From contig JAZAYU010001059.1 in NCBI GenBank assembly GCA_038501625.1, positions 32,804 through 96,803 of the forward strand: a stretch of DNA of 64,000 nucleotides, written 5' to 3'. Origin of the DNA: Corbicula japonica. Taxonomy: Eukaryota > Mollusca > Bivalvia > Venerida > Cyrenidae. Under the pieces are notes generated by a model that was not told the origin of the DNA, searched no databases, and saw nothing but the letters and a program-made list of their open reading frames with translations. Shown one piece after another: positions 13,109-24,284 of the stretch; the stretch's first letter is position 1; the number at the start of each line of letters is the position of its first letter. The position numbers were made by a program, and so were the translations under genes.

Positions 13109-13754
13109 CGCCATTTGCAATGTAAGTGACCCGTTAAGCACATTATTTATGGAAACATGCATACAATCAGAAATCACTTCCATATTTGGTTATACAATAA
13201 ATAGCCCGGTCAGATTCGATTCACATTCATATCTGACCAGTCACGCTAATATGCCTTCCTTAAGAGCTTGCAACAATGTAAATGATTTCAGTGAACGTAA
13301 TCTTTGCATTACAGAAAAACTTTTAAAACCGGGTTATTGGTATCACAAATTAAGGAAAACCTTTTGCAAGTTTTATCGATGATACCCAGATCTAATTTAT
13401 AAATACAGGTGCAGTTTAAAATCACTATTGCAACAAGGTATTTCACAGCCGGTTTTTTTATGGAGATTTAATTTACAAACTTAAGAAGATAAAAGGCAAT
13501 GTTAATTTCTCCCGGTTATTCGTAAAAACTATCTGTAAATTTAAAAAGAAAGGTTACCAACATGATATTTTACAGCGCTCTGCAGACCTGGTGATTATCC
13601 CATCTACAGTTGATCATTATGCTTACCTCTTTGGTTGCACGACGGTGGCAGGGGTTTGAGAGTTTATGAAGATTTATGGGGAAATCTTTTCTTACAAGAA
13701 CCTAAAAGCTTTTATCCCTGTCATCGTGTTCTTGCTGATTTTACTCCAGGAGCT

Positions 13755-14083
13755 CTGGTCTCGGTAAGATCATTGAGGACCCGCCCTTTGGCTTGGCAAT
13801 GCTATTAGCTTCTTATGTTTTATATGTTTGTGTGCTTTTGCATGCAACATTGTTCAGCCGATTGGTGGTTTGGAGTTATTTCACTAAGACAACTTTTACT
13901 TGTTTTGTGATACGAGAACCTGTTGGGGGCAAGTGTGAGGTTGGTGCACCCTAGAACCTGGTTTAAACCCCAAGTGGCAATTTGTTTTGCCACTGACCGT
14001 TCCAAGGCGGCATCCCCAAAGGTTCTCTTTTTCGTTAAATGTTTGTGGCGTCCTTATTGAATTGACATACTTATAACAAGCAT

Positions 14084-14139
<56 letters not shown>

Positions 14140-14160
14140 CGTTTTGTGAGTGTGGCGATT
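13755..14160 (+). repeat. Dispersed repeat B, copy 4, with internal (CT)n expansion
   Basis: Runs from CTCTGGTCTCGGTAAG through GGTTTAAACCCCAAGTGGC. The CATGCTCTCT position of the family is expanded into the (CT)n tract at 14084-14135. Confidence 0.8.
14084..14135 (+). repeat. (CT)n microsatellite, ~52 bp
   Basis: Pure CT run inside repeat B copy 4, where other B copies read CATGCTCTCT. Confidence 0.98.
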
Positions 14161-14189
14161 CATATTATGATGATATGTTATTTGTTTAA

Positions 14190-15765
14190 AGGAATGACTT
14201 AAATATATTATTATTATTTATTCAACTAAGAAATGAAACCTTCAAGAATCATATGTTTGTTGCCTATTCTTGATTAATAATTCAGTTATTGTATTTATAT
14301 GTACATATATAACATTATCTGTCTGTATTTGTGTGTGTTTTTATGTAAGATTTTAGTGAAACTTTGCTCCAGGCTGAGATTTTTTTTTCTATTATCTATT
14401 TTTAAGGTAAATTATAAACCTTCTGTATGCATTAACTAGTATTGACTTTTTTTCATAATTTATGACAGATGCAAGAGCCCTGCTTACTTTTCCAGAAGAC
14501 AGTGCACAACTAAGAACACTACAAAAATACAAAGCTCATTAGTATTTTATTCACAAGCAATTATTGTTGTTAGTACATGAGAACAAATCATAAATAAAAG
14601 CAAAAAAAACACATCATTATTTAAATGTTTCTGTACGCTTGTTCTTGTTCAACCCTTGTTTTAGTCGGTTAAAGAAGTACATTTAGACGCTGCAGTACAT
14701 TAGAAATCTGATGTGTTGATCTTTTTTACAAATTTGTAAACATCATGACCTTCGATTGCGTTTTTTTCTTAAATTGCTCAAAGGCAAGCTATAACTAAAT
14801 TCAAAAGTCTTATTATATATGATCAATACGTTAAATATTTCGCATTTGCAAGGATAACACAAATTATTTCTTTTATTGGTAACTGTGCAATTTATTTTTG
14901 GTTCAGATTTCGTATTTACTGTGTGCTTTGGCTTCTGCCTGAAATTACTGCCGACAGGAAAGGAAAATTTTTATCGAAATTTTTCAGTAAATCTAAATTA
15001 TACTGGTGACAGGATGAAATTCTAATATTTAAAGAAGGATGCTAATTTTGTATATATATTTCTACACGTGTGTTCTATTTTAATCTCTTTAGAGACTAAA
15101 AAGATAACATACTATATTCAATTACCACTTGTATTTAAATTTATAACATGCTAAGAGCTCTTAGAAGAATTTCAAGTCTGAAATGGTGATGGTGATAAAC
15201 AACTTAAAATTGTTCCAGATAACTATAAAACTGTCATTGTACTTTCATTGCATCTGATGAGTCGTGATGACTAGGTTAAGCAAACTTATATTGTAGGGTT
15301 AGTACACAGTTTCTCAACTTTGTTCAAGTCCAATTTAATGGGTTTTTGTTGTTCACTTTTTAGGTGCAATTTAGCGATTTACAAACGATTGAAAACGATC
15401 ACTTAAGTTTTATAGATTATTGAGAGATAATGAAAGATTTTGTGATAACATTAGTGAGCAAAGTTTAAGTTAAAATATAGTTTTAAAATGCACTTATCAA
15501 TCGAATATCGGCTTTTGATAGCAAAATTGGCCATTTTCAGTTTTAAGTGTGTTAAATTAACTGCCGTGCTGTTTGATAGCTTCCAGTTACTCTTTAACAT
15601 GATGTCTACAGTGTAACATGTTCTCCTACATGCCGCTCTTTTTCGGTTTACGCATGTTTTGTCTGTGAAGAAATCTAAAACCTTAATTTTCTCCAAAATT
15701 GTCTTTTTAAAATTATTTTACATCTTTCCCTCCCGAATGTCCGTTTATTACTGCCTTGCCTGAAA
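14190..15765 (+). repeat. Diverged duplication, copy 1
   Basis: Shares a long series of blocks with 17490-19285 in the same order: GTAAGATTTTTAGTGAA, AAGGTAAATTATAAACCT, AGAGCTCTT, ACAACTTAAAATTGTTCCA, AACTATAAAACTG, GACTAGGTTAAGCAAACT. No coding sequence is supported. Confidence 0.75.
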
Positions 15766-16019
15766 ACAACATGTTGTTGTTGTAGTTGAACGCTGCGCCG
15801 GCCTTTGAACAAGGACTTTATTGTGTGGGCGATGTAACCAGCATATTGTCATGGCTTGGCCGCATCTAGGGACACAGAGTACGGAAATTAACTTATGTTC
15901 GGTTCGAATTGGAAAATCCGGAACTCGGGGAAACTGTTTTGGGCGGCAACTCAGCAAAGCCTTGTTGCCGCATAAACAACGACAAAAAACACGTGAAAGA
16001 TTCTTACACTCACCCACCC

Positions 16020-16970
16020 GTGAAAGAGTTTAAAGTTTGAGAAAGAGAAAGAAAGTCGTACACTCAGTTTGAAGGGGAAAATGAAAATCCAGTTTGTACT
16101 CAGGTTAGGTTTGAAGAGGAAGAGAAAACCTGTTTGTAGATCGGAAAGTTAAGAATAGAATAACGAAAAGACAGTATGGACGAAGCTGGAGTTAACATCG
16201 AAAGAAGAATAAAACATTAATGAGCAGAGGCAATTTGATGCGTAAAAGAAAAAAAACAACAGATACAGAAAAGCTCGGGTATGTGCGCAGGTGCAGTTAA
16301 AACAGGTAGATGATAAAAGAACAAAACAGATAAGCCAGGTTTGAAACTGAGGTGCACATTGAAGAAGAATAAGAAAACATATTAAATAGGTGCAGTTTAA
16401 CAAAGGGGTGAAAACAGAAGAAAAGCCTGGGTTTGAGCGCAAATGCATGTTTCAAAGATTAAGAACGGCAGAAGAAAAGTCAGTTTTGGTGTATGTGCAG
16501 TACTAAGAAGTACAATTGTCATTTTTAACGCAAAATTTTACAGTTCAAGAAAGGAAGATCAAAAGACAATTTGAATTATGTTAGGTTTGAAGAGAAAACA
16601 AAGAAAACCAGTTTGACATTGAAGAAGAAAAACAGAACAAGAAAGCCAGTTCGGGCAATGTGTAGAAAGGGCCGGTGAGGGGAAAGGAGCAATACGAGGA
16701 TGAAAATGCCTGTTTGAACGTAATTACATCTGGAAAAGACAGACAACAAACGGTCGAAGAAAAGCTTGTTTGAGCGGAGATGCAAGTTAGAGAAAGAAAA
16801 TATAAGAAGAAGAAAACCCGGGTTTGGGCGCAGATGGGCTTTTAAGAGAAAGAATGATAGAAGAAGATGAAAGTTCAAATTAGGAGCAGGTGAAGAAAAA
16901 GACAAACAGAAGAACAGTGATAAAACATTACAAGGGAACAGAAAAACAGAAGACATGCCTGGTTTTGCGT
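16020..16970 (+). repeat. Degenerate purine-rich tandem repeat
   Basis: About 20 loose recurrences of GAAGAAGAAAA...CC(A/T)GTTTG(G/A)GCGCAG(G/A)TGCA. The open frames seen on the minus strand reflect low stop density in this composition and are not supported as genes. Confidence 0.6.
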
Positions 16971-17224
16971 TTTCTGAGCAGACAGGCAGATACAACAGAT
17001 GAACGGAGTAACAGACACATTACAAACAAATCGTCTGTGAGACAGACAAATAATATACAAGCTTATACAGTCAACAGATAAAACAAACATTTTGAGAGGC
17101 ATGCAGATCCAAATAAATTGTAGGTGTGCCTAGCAGATGTTTCAAGTATGTGGTTACTCGTGCAGAACCCAAGAAACGGACTCCTTGATTTCTTCAAAGT
17201 TTTTGATTTAAACATTTTATGACA

Positions 17225-17442
17225 TTGTTACACTTACTTGGAAATGTCCACAAGGTTCTGCCTAGTTTCGGGTCGAATACCTCATCCACATGCTTCGCCC
17301 AAAGGTGCTCCAAGGGTAATAACCCCGCTCGCAGCGCCAATGTGGCATAATTGGGGTCTGGGAAAGAGTAGCCTCGACCAGAATTCGAACCTCGGATCTC
17401 CGGCTAACCGTGCCCAAGTTCTACCAATTGAGCTACTGAGGC
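17225..17442 (-). mobile_element. tRNA-derived SINE
   Basis: On the minus strand, 17442 to 17370 reads as a tRNA-like head: acceptor GCCTC/GAGGC, A box TAGCTCAATTGG, B box GGTTCGAATTC. It continues about 145 bp into an unrelated body (GGGGTTATTACCCTTGGAG, GAGGTATTCGACCCGAAAC). Internal Pol III boxes plus a non-tRNA tail are the SINE pattern. The exact 3' end is uncertain. Confidence 0.65.
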
Positions 17443-17489
17443 AGCTGGTACGAAATCTACTACAATAATGATCTGTTCTTCTTTTTACA

Positions 17490-19285
17490 TTAAATGACTT
17501 AAAGTTTGCTAGATAATATAAATAAACATATGGAACCATCTAGAGTCATTTGTGTTTTTCTATTCTCGATGAGGTATTCATTTATTGTACTTATATGTAG
17601 ATGAATTACATTATCTCTCTGTATTTATTTTGCTTTTTTTTCAGTATATTTTTGCAATATTTTTTCTGAACTGTTTTAAGCTGAAGGCATCATTTAAGTC
17701 AATTTGTCAATAAATCAAAAAGTAACAAAATATATTTTGCCATGATTTAATAATAGAAAAATATGTAAGATTTTTAGTGAATACTTGCTCTAGGCCGAGA
17801 TTTGGACTTAATCTATTTAAGGTAAATTATAAACCTACTGTGCCCAAGATCATAAAACAAAAACAGGAGACCGCTCTCAAATCGCAAACATCTGATTGGG
17901 TGAAATGACGACCAGTCGCCAGTTCAGCCGATCAGATGCTTGAGATTTGAGACTGGTCTCCAATCTCAGTTTTATGATCTTGGGCCCTGTATGTTATAAC
18001 GGGTATTGACAATGTTTCCCATGAATTTATAACAGATGAAGAGTCGTGCATATTGAATCGCTTTCTTTGCCAGTGGACAAGTGCACAAGTTCTATGAACA
18101 CTACAAACATTACAAGCTAATTAGTAGTTTATTTACAGGTAATTATTGTTGTAAAAATATGAGAATAAATCATAACTTAAAGAAAAACACATTGTTTTAT
18201 AAATGTTTTGTACGACTGTCCTTATTCAACTGACGTTTAAAGTCGGCTAAAAAAGTAAAATAAAGAAACCGTGCAGTACATTTGAAATCTGATATGTTGA
18301 TCTTTCTGAACAAATTTGTAAACATCGCGACCTTTGATCGCATTTTCTTAAAATTGTTTAACGACAAACTATAAATAAATTAAAAACTTTGATATTCGTA
18401 TAGTACCACTGTACGTTAAATAGTTCACATTAGCAAAGGACAATCCAATTTACTTTGACTTCTTAATGTATTTAATTTGCGTAGGTTTAATTTTCGCATA
18501 TATTGTGTGCATCGCTTCGGTTAACGCTCGAAGCGAATATTTCCACCCTGAACTATTTTTAATGCGCGAGTTTATGCCCACGCGAAAGGGACATTTTGGC
18601 ATTTTAGAGAAAATTCGTTAAATGTGAATTTAAGTTATTCAAGAAACAGGAGGAAAATTGAAATACTGAAAGAAGTTTATATAGTCTATCGAGACTGCAA
18701 AAAATATGCTACACTGAATACCACTTGTATTTAAATTTATAGCGTATTGAGAGCTCTTTCAAAAATGTAAGGTCTGATATGATGCCGGTGATAAACAACT
18801 TAAAATTGTTCCAAATAACTATAAAACTGCCAGAGTACTCTCATTGCATCTGAAGACTAGGTTAAGCAAACTCATATTGTAGGGTTATTACACAGTTTCT
18901 CAACTATATTTAGGTCAAATGTAAAGCATTTTGTTCACATATTAAATGCAATTCATTTTGTTCAAAACAGCCACTTTAGTTTCATAGATTATTGAGAGAT
19001 AGAAGATTTAGTAAAATCATGCGTGACTAAAGTTCAAATGTTTAATTGCACTTATCATGTTGAATGCTAAATGTGCTACTTTCAGTTAACAGTGTGTTCA
19101 AATAAACTGCCCTTTAAGTTACCCCCCTTTAACAAGATGTCCACAGTATGACAACTGTACTTGTTTTTGTTAACCCTGCATGGCCTTGTATTTATTTTGC
19201 TGCCAAAAGTTTTTATTTTCAAATTAACTTTAAATGTTTCTTTCCCGAAGTTTCGTTTAATAACTGCCTGGCCTGAAAGCGCATT
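17490..19285 (+). repeat. Diverged duplication, copy 2
   Basis: Partner of 14190-15765, longer mainly because of a MITE insertion (17842-17987) and an extra stretch near 17630-17760. Confidence 0.75.
17842..17987. mobile_element. Fold-back MITE (family C), copy in duplication 2
   Basis: Near-palindromic ~145 bp: TGCCCAAGATCATAAAAC at one end, GTTTTATGATCTTGGGCC inverted at the other, with arms GAGACCAGTCTCAAATCTC/GAGATTTGAGACTGGTCTC and CATCTGATTGGCTGAAATGG inside. Duplication copy 1 lacks it, giving an empty site. Confidence 0.85.
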
Positions 19286-19799
19286 CTCGTGAGTTGACCT
19301 AATCTTGGGACAAAGATCCCGGAAGAGATGGTTATGTCCGCTAATATTAACGTCATTTTCGGAGAAAACTTATGCGTTGGGCAGTAGCCTCGTTCCCTCC
19401 CAATTAGAATTCACTTGTGGCTATAACTTTTGAAAACTTGAAAATATAGAAAAGTCAGTTATTTTCTAATTCACTGCGTTCAAACAAAATAAATTATTTA
19501 CCCCATCAAGTAATTCACAGGTAGGAAAAGGAATAAGAACACCAAGTACAATAGGAATGGTAGTATTGGATTGCTATATCATATTTCAGCGATAACATTT
19601 CATTAACGTCCATTAGTCTATCTTTTCCGCATCCTCGTCTTGGTCCGTGTCAAGCCACACCGCCGGTATCCTCGAACATGCTGCAATGAATGCCTATTTT
19701 AACTAACCCCCTTTGTGTCGATTCCTATCATCTTATCAAACATCATCAATTCGAATAAAACCGTTAACAGTAATTAAAATCAACCAATCCAGTGCCAAG

Positions 19800-20029
19800 T
19801 GGCACTCATTTTCAAGCCAAGAAAACCAGTTTGGGCACATAGCAGTTTGACGATGATGAAGTAGAAAAGCCAGTTCGGGCGCAGGTAAAGATCGAATAAG
19901 AAGAAAGACAAAAGTTAGGTCGATGTGCAATTTGAAGAAGGAATAGGAAAGCAGAAGGTGCAGTTGTAGGTTTCAGATGAAGAAGAAAAAACAGAAAAAG
20001 TCCAGAGTGTGTACAAGAAAATTAAATAT
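19800..20029 (+). repeat. Same degenerate purine-rich repeat, second block
   Basis: AAGAAAACCAGTTTGGGCAC, AGAAAAGCCAGTTCGGGCGC and AGAAGGTGCAGTTG. Same motif as 16020-16970. Confidence 0.55.
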
Positions 20030-20415
20030 GCATATCAGGGATTGCCACAAACAGAAAAATTAGCCTCCACACGCAGCTAAAAAGTAGAGAGGACTAGAGA
20101 GCATGTGTTTATAAGAGAATCAAAATAAACCCCAAAAACAATTAACGATAAAGAGAACCACTGGGATTACCGCCTTGGAACGGTAAGTGGCAAAATAATT
20201 TGCCACTGGGTTTAAAATCAGATTCTAGGGTGCACCACCCTAACACTTGCCCCAATAGGTTCTCATATGAACAAAAAAGTACAAGTTGTCTTGGTGAAAT
20301 AACTTCAACCCACCCATCCAATCGCAAAAGCACACAAACATAAAAAACATAAGAAGCTAATAGCATTGTAAAGCATACGAGCGGTAACTCAATGACCTTA
20401 CCGAGACCAGAGCTT
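20030..20415 (-). repeat. Dispersed repeat B, copy 5, most complete
   Basis: Inverted copy spanning both family ends: ATATGCATATCAGGGATTGC at the left and CCTTACCGAGACCAGAG at the right. Confidence 0.85.
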
Positions 20416-20419
20416 GTTT

Positions 20420-20654
20420 GTTACAGGGAAGGTTGCAAGGATAACACAAAGAAGAAAGACTAGAGTTTGGGCATTGGTGCAGGATGCACAGGAAAATAAT
20501 CAAAATATGAAAAGTGTGGCCGAAGGCGCAGGTCGCACTGGAAGAAAGAGACAAGAGTTTTCGGAAATGTGTTGGTTGCACAAGAAAAGAGAAAATACGG
20601 TGATTTCGTGAAGGTACAGTTGCACAGGAAAAAAGCAGAGTTGAAAAAAGGGTG
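20420..20654 (+). repeat. Same degenerate purine-rich repeat, third block
   Basis: AAGAAAGACTAGAGTTTGGGC, GGTGCAGGATGCACAGGAAA and AGGTACAGTTGCACAGGAAA, sandwiched between B copies 5 and 6. Confidence 0.55.
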
Positions 20655-20880
20655 AAATATGCATATCAGGAATCGCCACATTCAGAAAAAACAGCCTCCC
20701 CACACAGTCAAGAAGAAGAGAGGGGGAGAGAGCATGGTTAATAAAATGAGTTTCAAAAAAGACACCACTAACAATAAACAAAAATGAGAACCCGAGGGGT
20801 TACCGCCTTGGAACGGTCAGTGGCAAATCAAATTGCCACTGGGGGTTTAAACCAGGTTCTATTAATTCACATAGGCAATT
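20655..20880 (-). repeat. Dispersed repeat B, copy 6, 5'-truncated
   Basis: Inverted copy ending at GGTTTAAACCAGGTTCTA. It lies next to a repeat A copy and 240 bp from copy 5 in the same orientation. Confidence 0.8.
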
Positions 20881-20904
20881 TGTACTTGTTTCTTCGTTTG
20901 GGGG

Positions 20905-21090
20905 TGGATCGAAATTGTACTGTTTATTTGTATAAATATTGAGTTGCGCTTAACCCGGGGCAAGACGGCGTGGGCAGTAATATGCATTTTCATTACTGCC
21001 CATGAACAGACTCAATGTAACCGAGCCTGCAATAGTTTCATATGTGTAGTGTTCGGTGGCTTTCAAAGTTACCGTTTCATCTATATTCAT
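20905..21090 (-). repeat. Dispersed repeat A, partial copy
   Basis: GAGTTGCGCTTAACCCGGGG, ATTACTGCCCATGAACAG and TGTTCGGTGGCTTTCAAAG. Adjoins the inner end of a B copy. Confidence 0.75.
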
Positions 21091-21648
21091 ATGGAAACCT
21101 GGAACGGTCAAACGTTAGGTGCTGCTCCTTAAAATCTGGTTTGGGCCCTCAGTGACAGTTCCAACCCCGTCACCCATTTCTCGTTCATGTTTTGTGATAT
21201 CTTTCTAATTTGAACATAATATAAACACGTGCTTTCTTTCCGCCCCTTTCTGAACATGCCTAATAAGAAAACATCATTTTTCCTATAGGTCAGACAAGCA
21301 CATTTTATAACGGCTCATCTAAATATCTGAATTCACAGCCAAATAGTTTCCCGCACCAGTCATGAGGATGTCTGGAAGGATTGTCACTATCTGTTCAAAT
21401 AAGCCCGTATACCGGACGTAGTTTGGAATAACCCGAGGAGGAAGGAGTCTACAAAGTTGTCTGCTCTCTGACCTTAGCAAGAATCAATTTGTCTTCACCA
21501 AACTTGGGCCGAATATTTATTGCTACAATATTGGCCAAGGTAAATGACCAGTCTAATTGTTTCAGTTAGTTTAAAGTTATGGACTTTGATTCTTCTAAAA
21601 TTTCAGTTAAATTAACACTTTCTGCTCCGCTGTCTAACTTGGCTAACT

Positions 21649-22090
21649 TACCTCCCTTGGCAGAATGTCAATCATTGCGGTTGGCAGTACATAGGCATAC
21701 TTGAACTATCCTTTATTGGGGGATAAGGATGGTATGTACTGTGTCTGTCTCTTAAATGGTTGGCAATGCATTGACGCCGTATTTGTATGGCTTTTGGGGT
21801 TATCTATACATTTAATATATCACTACATTAGGTGTGAAGTGATGTGTGGTGGCTGTAAAAACTCTCACTGTACTTCACTTCAGTGTAGTTACCAGTTTCA
21901 ATTACCTCCCTTGATATTATTATGCTTATTTCAAACCATGCAGAATGTCAAACATTGCAGCTGGCAGTTAAGGTATACTTTATTGAGGATACGGATGAAA
22001 TGTACGTGTCTGCCTCTTGCACAGTTTTCTAGGCGCTGTCGCCGTATTTGTATGGGTTTGGTGTTAGCTATACATTTGGGATCTTTATTC
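21649..22090 (+). repeat. Direct repeat, two units ~250 bp apart
   Basis: 21649-21820 and 21900-22083 share TTACCTCCCTTG, GCAGAATGTCAA(T/A)CATTGC, TATACTTTATTG, TGTCTGYCTCTT and CGCCGTATTTGTATGG. Confidence 0.75.
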
Positions 22091-22119
22091 AGTGTTTGAC
22101 TTCGGTAGACCGTTAAAGG

Positions 22120-22345
22120 GTACACTATCTCAGCTAGATCTGACAACCATGTAGATCTCCTGGTCGCTCTGAAGTTATGACCCTTTAATTGCAATTATTT
22201 CATGAAATTGTTTATGTCCGCTTTCTCACCCAGAAAGCCTAAAGTTATCAAATCTTCATCAAATTTGGTGGGCATAATATATTGGCCAAGTTGGATAACC
22301 GTCCAGATTCCTCATGTCGATACAGAGCAGCTATGGCCCTTCAAT
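22120..22345 (+). repeat. Fragment of a dispersed repeat resembling 53910-55600
   Basis: GTTATGACCCTTTAATTGC, TTATGTCCGCTTTCTCA, CATAATATATTGGCCAAGTTGGATAACC and CTATGGCCCTT follow the same order as in the hairpin element at 53910-55600. The long frame here is therefore repeat-derived. Confidence 0.6.
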
Positions 22346-22869
22346 TTAAGATATTTGAGACTCTTGTTCATATATTGCATAAAATTGTCTATTATGCAAA
22401 TTCATATAATGAATGAGGATCACTTAATAGGACCAAAACCAAGTCCTAAACATACAGCACTACAAAGGGATCGTTGCACTCCAATCTCACTAAAGTCAGA
22501 TCTAACTGATGGCGCAGCGGTTTTCAAGAGATGGTTTTAATAAGATTGGTTGCATTCTAATCGAAAAAACAACACAGTTAGCAATATCATTAATTTTGAC
22601 AGCGATTTTTCAAAACCTACATGCATCAGAAGTACTAATTTCACAAGTTATAAATATTTCATTGTCAATGATTAAAGGAAATGGTTAAATGTCAACAATA
22701 ATGTTGTGAGAGGTCTTAGATAGAACGAAGGAGGAACTTGTATTTTATGACTCAATAGAATGTACAGCATATAATAAATCTTCCTGTCGTATGAACATTC
22801 CTCTGCGACAATTACACGCAGAAAACATTCACTACTATGCAAAACCAGAAATTGATATGTCACTGAGTT

Positions 22870-22992
22870 TCAATAGATGGAAAAGGAACTTTGAAAACCA
22901 CCGAACACGACAAATGTAAAACATGCAGGCTCGGTTTGGTTGAGCCTGTTCATGAGCAGTAATGGAAGTGCATATTACTGCTAACGCCGCCT
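22870..22992 (+). repeat. Dispersed repeat A, partial copy
   Basis: GATGGAAAAGGAACTTTGAA, CACCGAACACGACAAATG and GGCTCGGTTTGGTTGAGCC. Confidence 0.75.
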
Positions 22993-22994
22993 TT

Positions 22995-23540
22995 TAAGTT
23001 TGAAAATAATAAGCGCAATGGTAATTTATCACTAATCAAGATGCAAGTTCAAGCGGATGCTCGTTCTGAAAGGTTAATTTAAATGGATAGTGACTAAGAA
23101 AGGAACATACAAGCTGATGTTTACAGTGAGAGGCAAGTCCAGGGTAATAATCACATAAAGATACAGATCCAAATGATAGTCAGACCGAAAGGAAGAACAA
23201 AATGTTGGTTACAAACACACAGTACATACAGCCTGATTGTCGCAGAAAACGGCGGATCCAAACCGATTGCCATAGAGAAAGCAGAAAGAAAACCTTAACA
23301 GATATGTGAGGGGGCAGATCTAGAAAGCTCCAAACTGATAAACGGATGGTTACAGAGATGGGTGGATCCAAACTGATGGGCGCAGATAGATAAATACCCA
23401 ATAAGGTTGTATCAGCGAGGGGCACTTCCAAACTAAGTCTAATGATTAACGATTACAGAGAGGGGTAGATCGTGAAGAAAGATATATTCATGCTGAGGCC
23501 GTAGAAAAACAACAGATGGTCGAAGAGAACAATATTTGCA
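22995..23540 (+). repeat. Degenerate ~40-50-bp tandem repeat
   Basis: Recurring GATCCAAACTGAT(G/A)G followed by T(T/C)ACAGAGA(G/A) and AAGGAA. No gene recognised. Confidence 0.5.
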
Positions 23541-24094
23541 AAAACCACAAAATCTAGAAATTCTGTATCAACGCAATAACGCATTTTTGTGAATATTTTG
23601 AATCGGAGGCGAACACTTGCGGCAAACTCATGATGACAAACGTTTAACCTGTGTTAACGAATGGACAGTTTTACTTTATGTTCTCTATTCAGAGTTTCAG
23701 TCATTAAACAAAAAGAAAAGAATTTAATGATAAAGAAATAAAGTTTACCAAATCTCTTGAAATAGTTTGCGTGTGTAGATAACTTCCGTATTTTATTTTT
23801 AACGTTCAATGAAAAGAAGACTGACTCATGTTTGTAGTCTCGCTATGTTAAGGTCGCCCACACAGGATACCTGATTTAAGGTTTACTCAATAGTAAACAT
23901 ATTTCAGTTTTATGGTGATATTGCGGTCAGTTAAGGCCAATATCCTCTTTAAGAGAAGGTCAACGATTTTTGTCTTCAAATATATAAACAGAAAGTAAGG
24001 TTGGCTGGTAAGCTGAAGTCATCGTTTCAGTTGACTATTACCCGGAAGACTAACTAAATGCTTCGGCAGTTTAAAGCTGCATCGTGTAGACTAT

Positions 24095-24280
24095 AGCCCT
24101 TTACTTCATATATACACGTTTAATCATATGGGCGAAGAGTGCAGATCCAGATCAGTCGGCATATTTGTGCCCTCTGATCTGACATTACTCTGTTCGCTAC
24201 TTGGTTCAAAAATCACCCTGGTAAATCTAAAAGCGAATTGTTCGCCCACGTAATAAAGGTGCATCAATGGAGTAAAGTGA
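24095..24280. mobile_element. Palindromic MITE, family D, diverged
   Basis: GCCCTTTACTTCATATATAC and CAGATCCAGATCAGTCGGCA, with the right end GCATCAATGGAGTAAAG. The second inner arm is largely lost. Confidence 0.6.
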
Positions 24281-24284
24281 CGTT

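Noticed and set aside
16149..17102. Several minus-strand frames with Cys, Leu and Phe richness
   Set aside because: They follow the degenerate purine-rich array, overlap in different frames and show no family motif.
17370..17442. A genuine tRNA gene on the minus strand
   Set aside because: The D-stem and anticodon stem pair poorly, the T-stem has a mismatch, and the homology continues into a SINE-type tail.
21701..22540. Plus-strand frames of 132 and 112 residues
   Set aside because: They span a local direct repeat and a fragment of a known-style dispersed repeat, with no domain signature.
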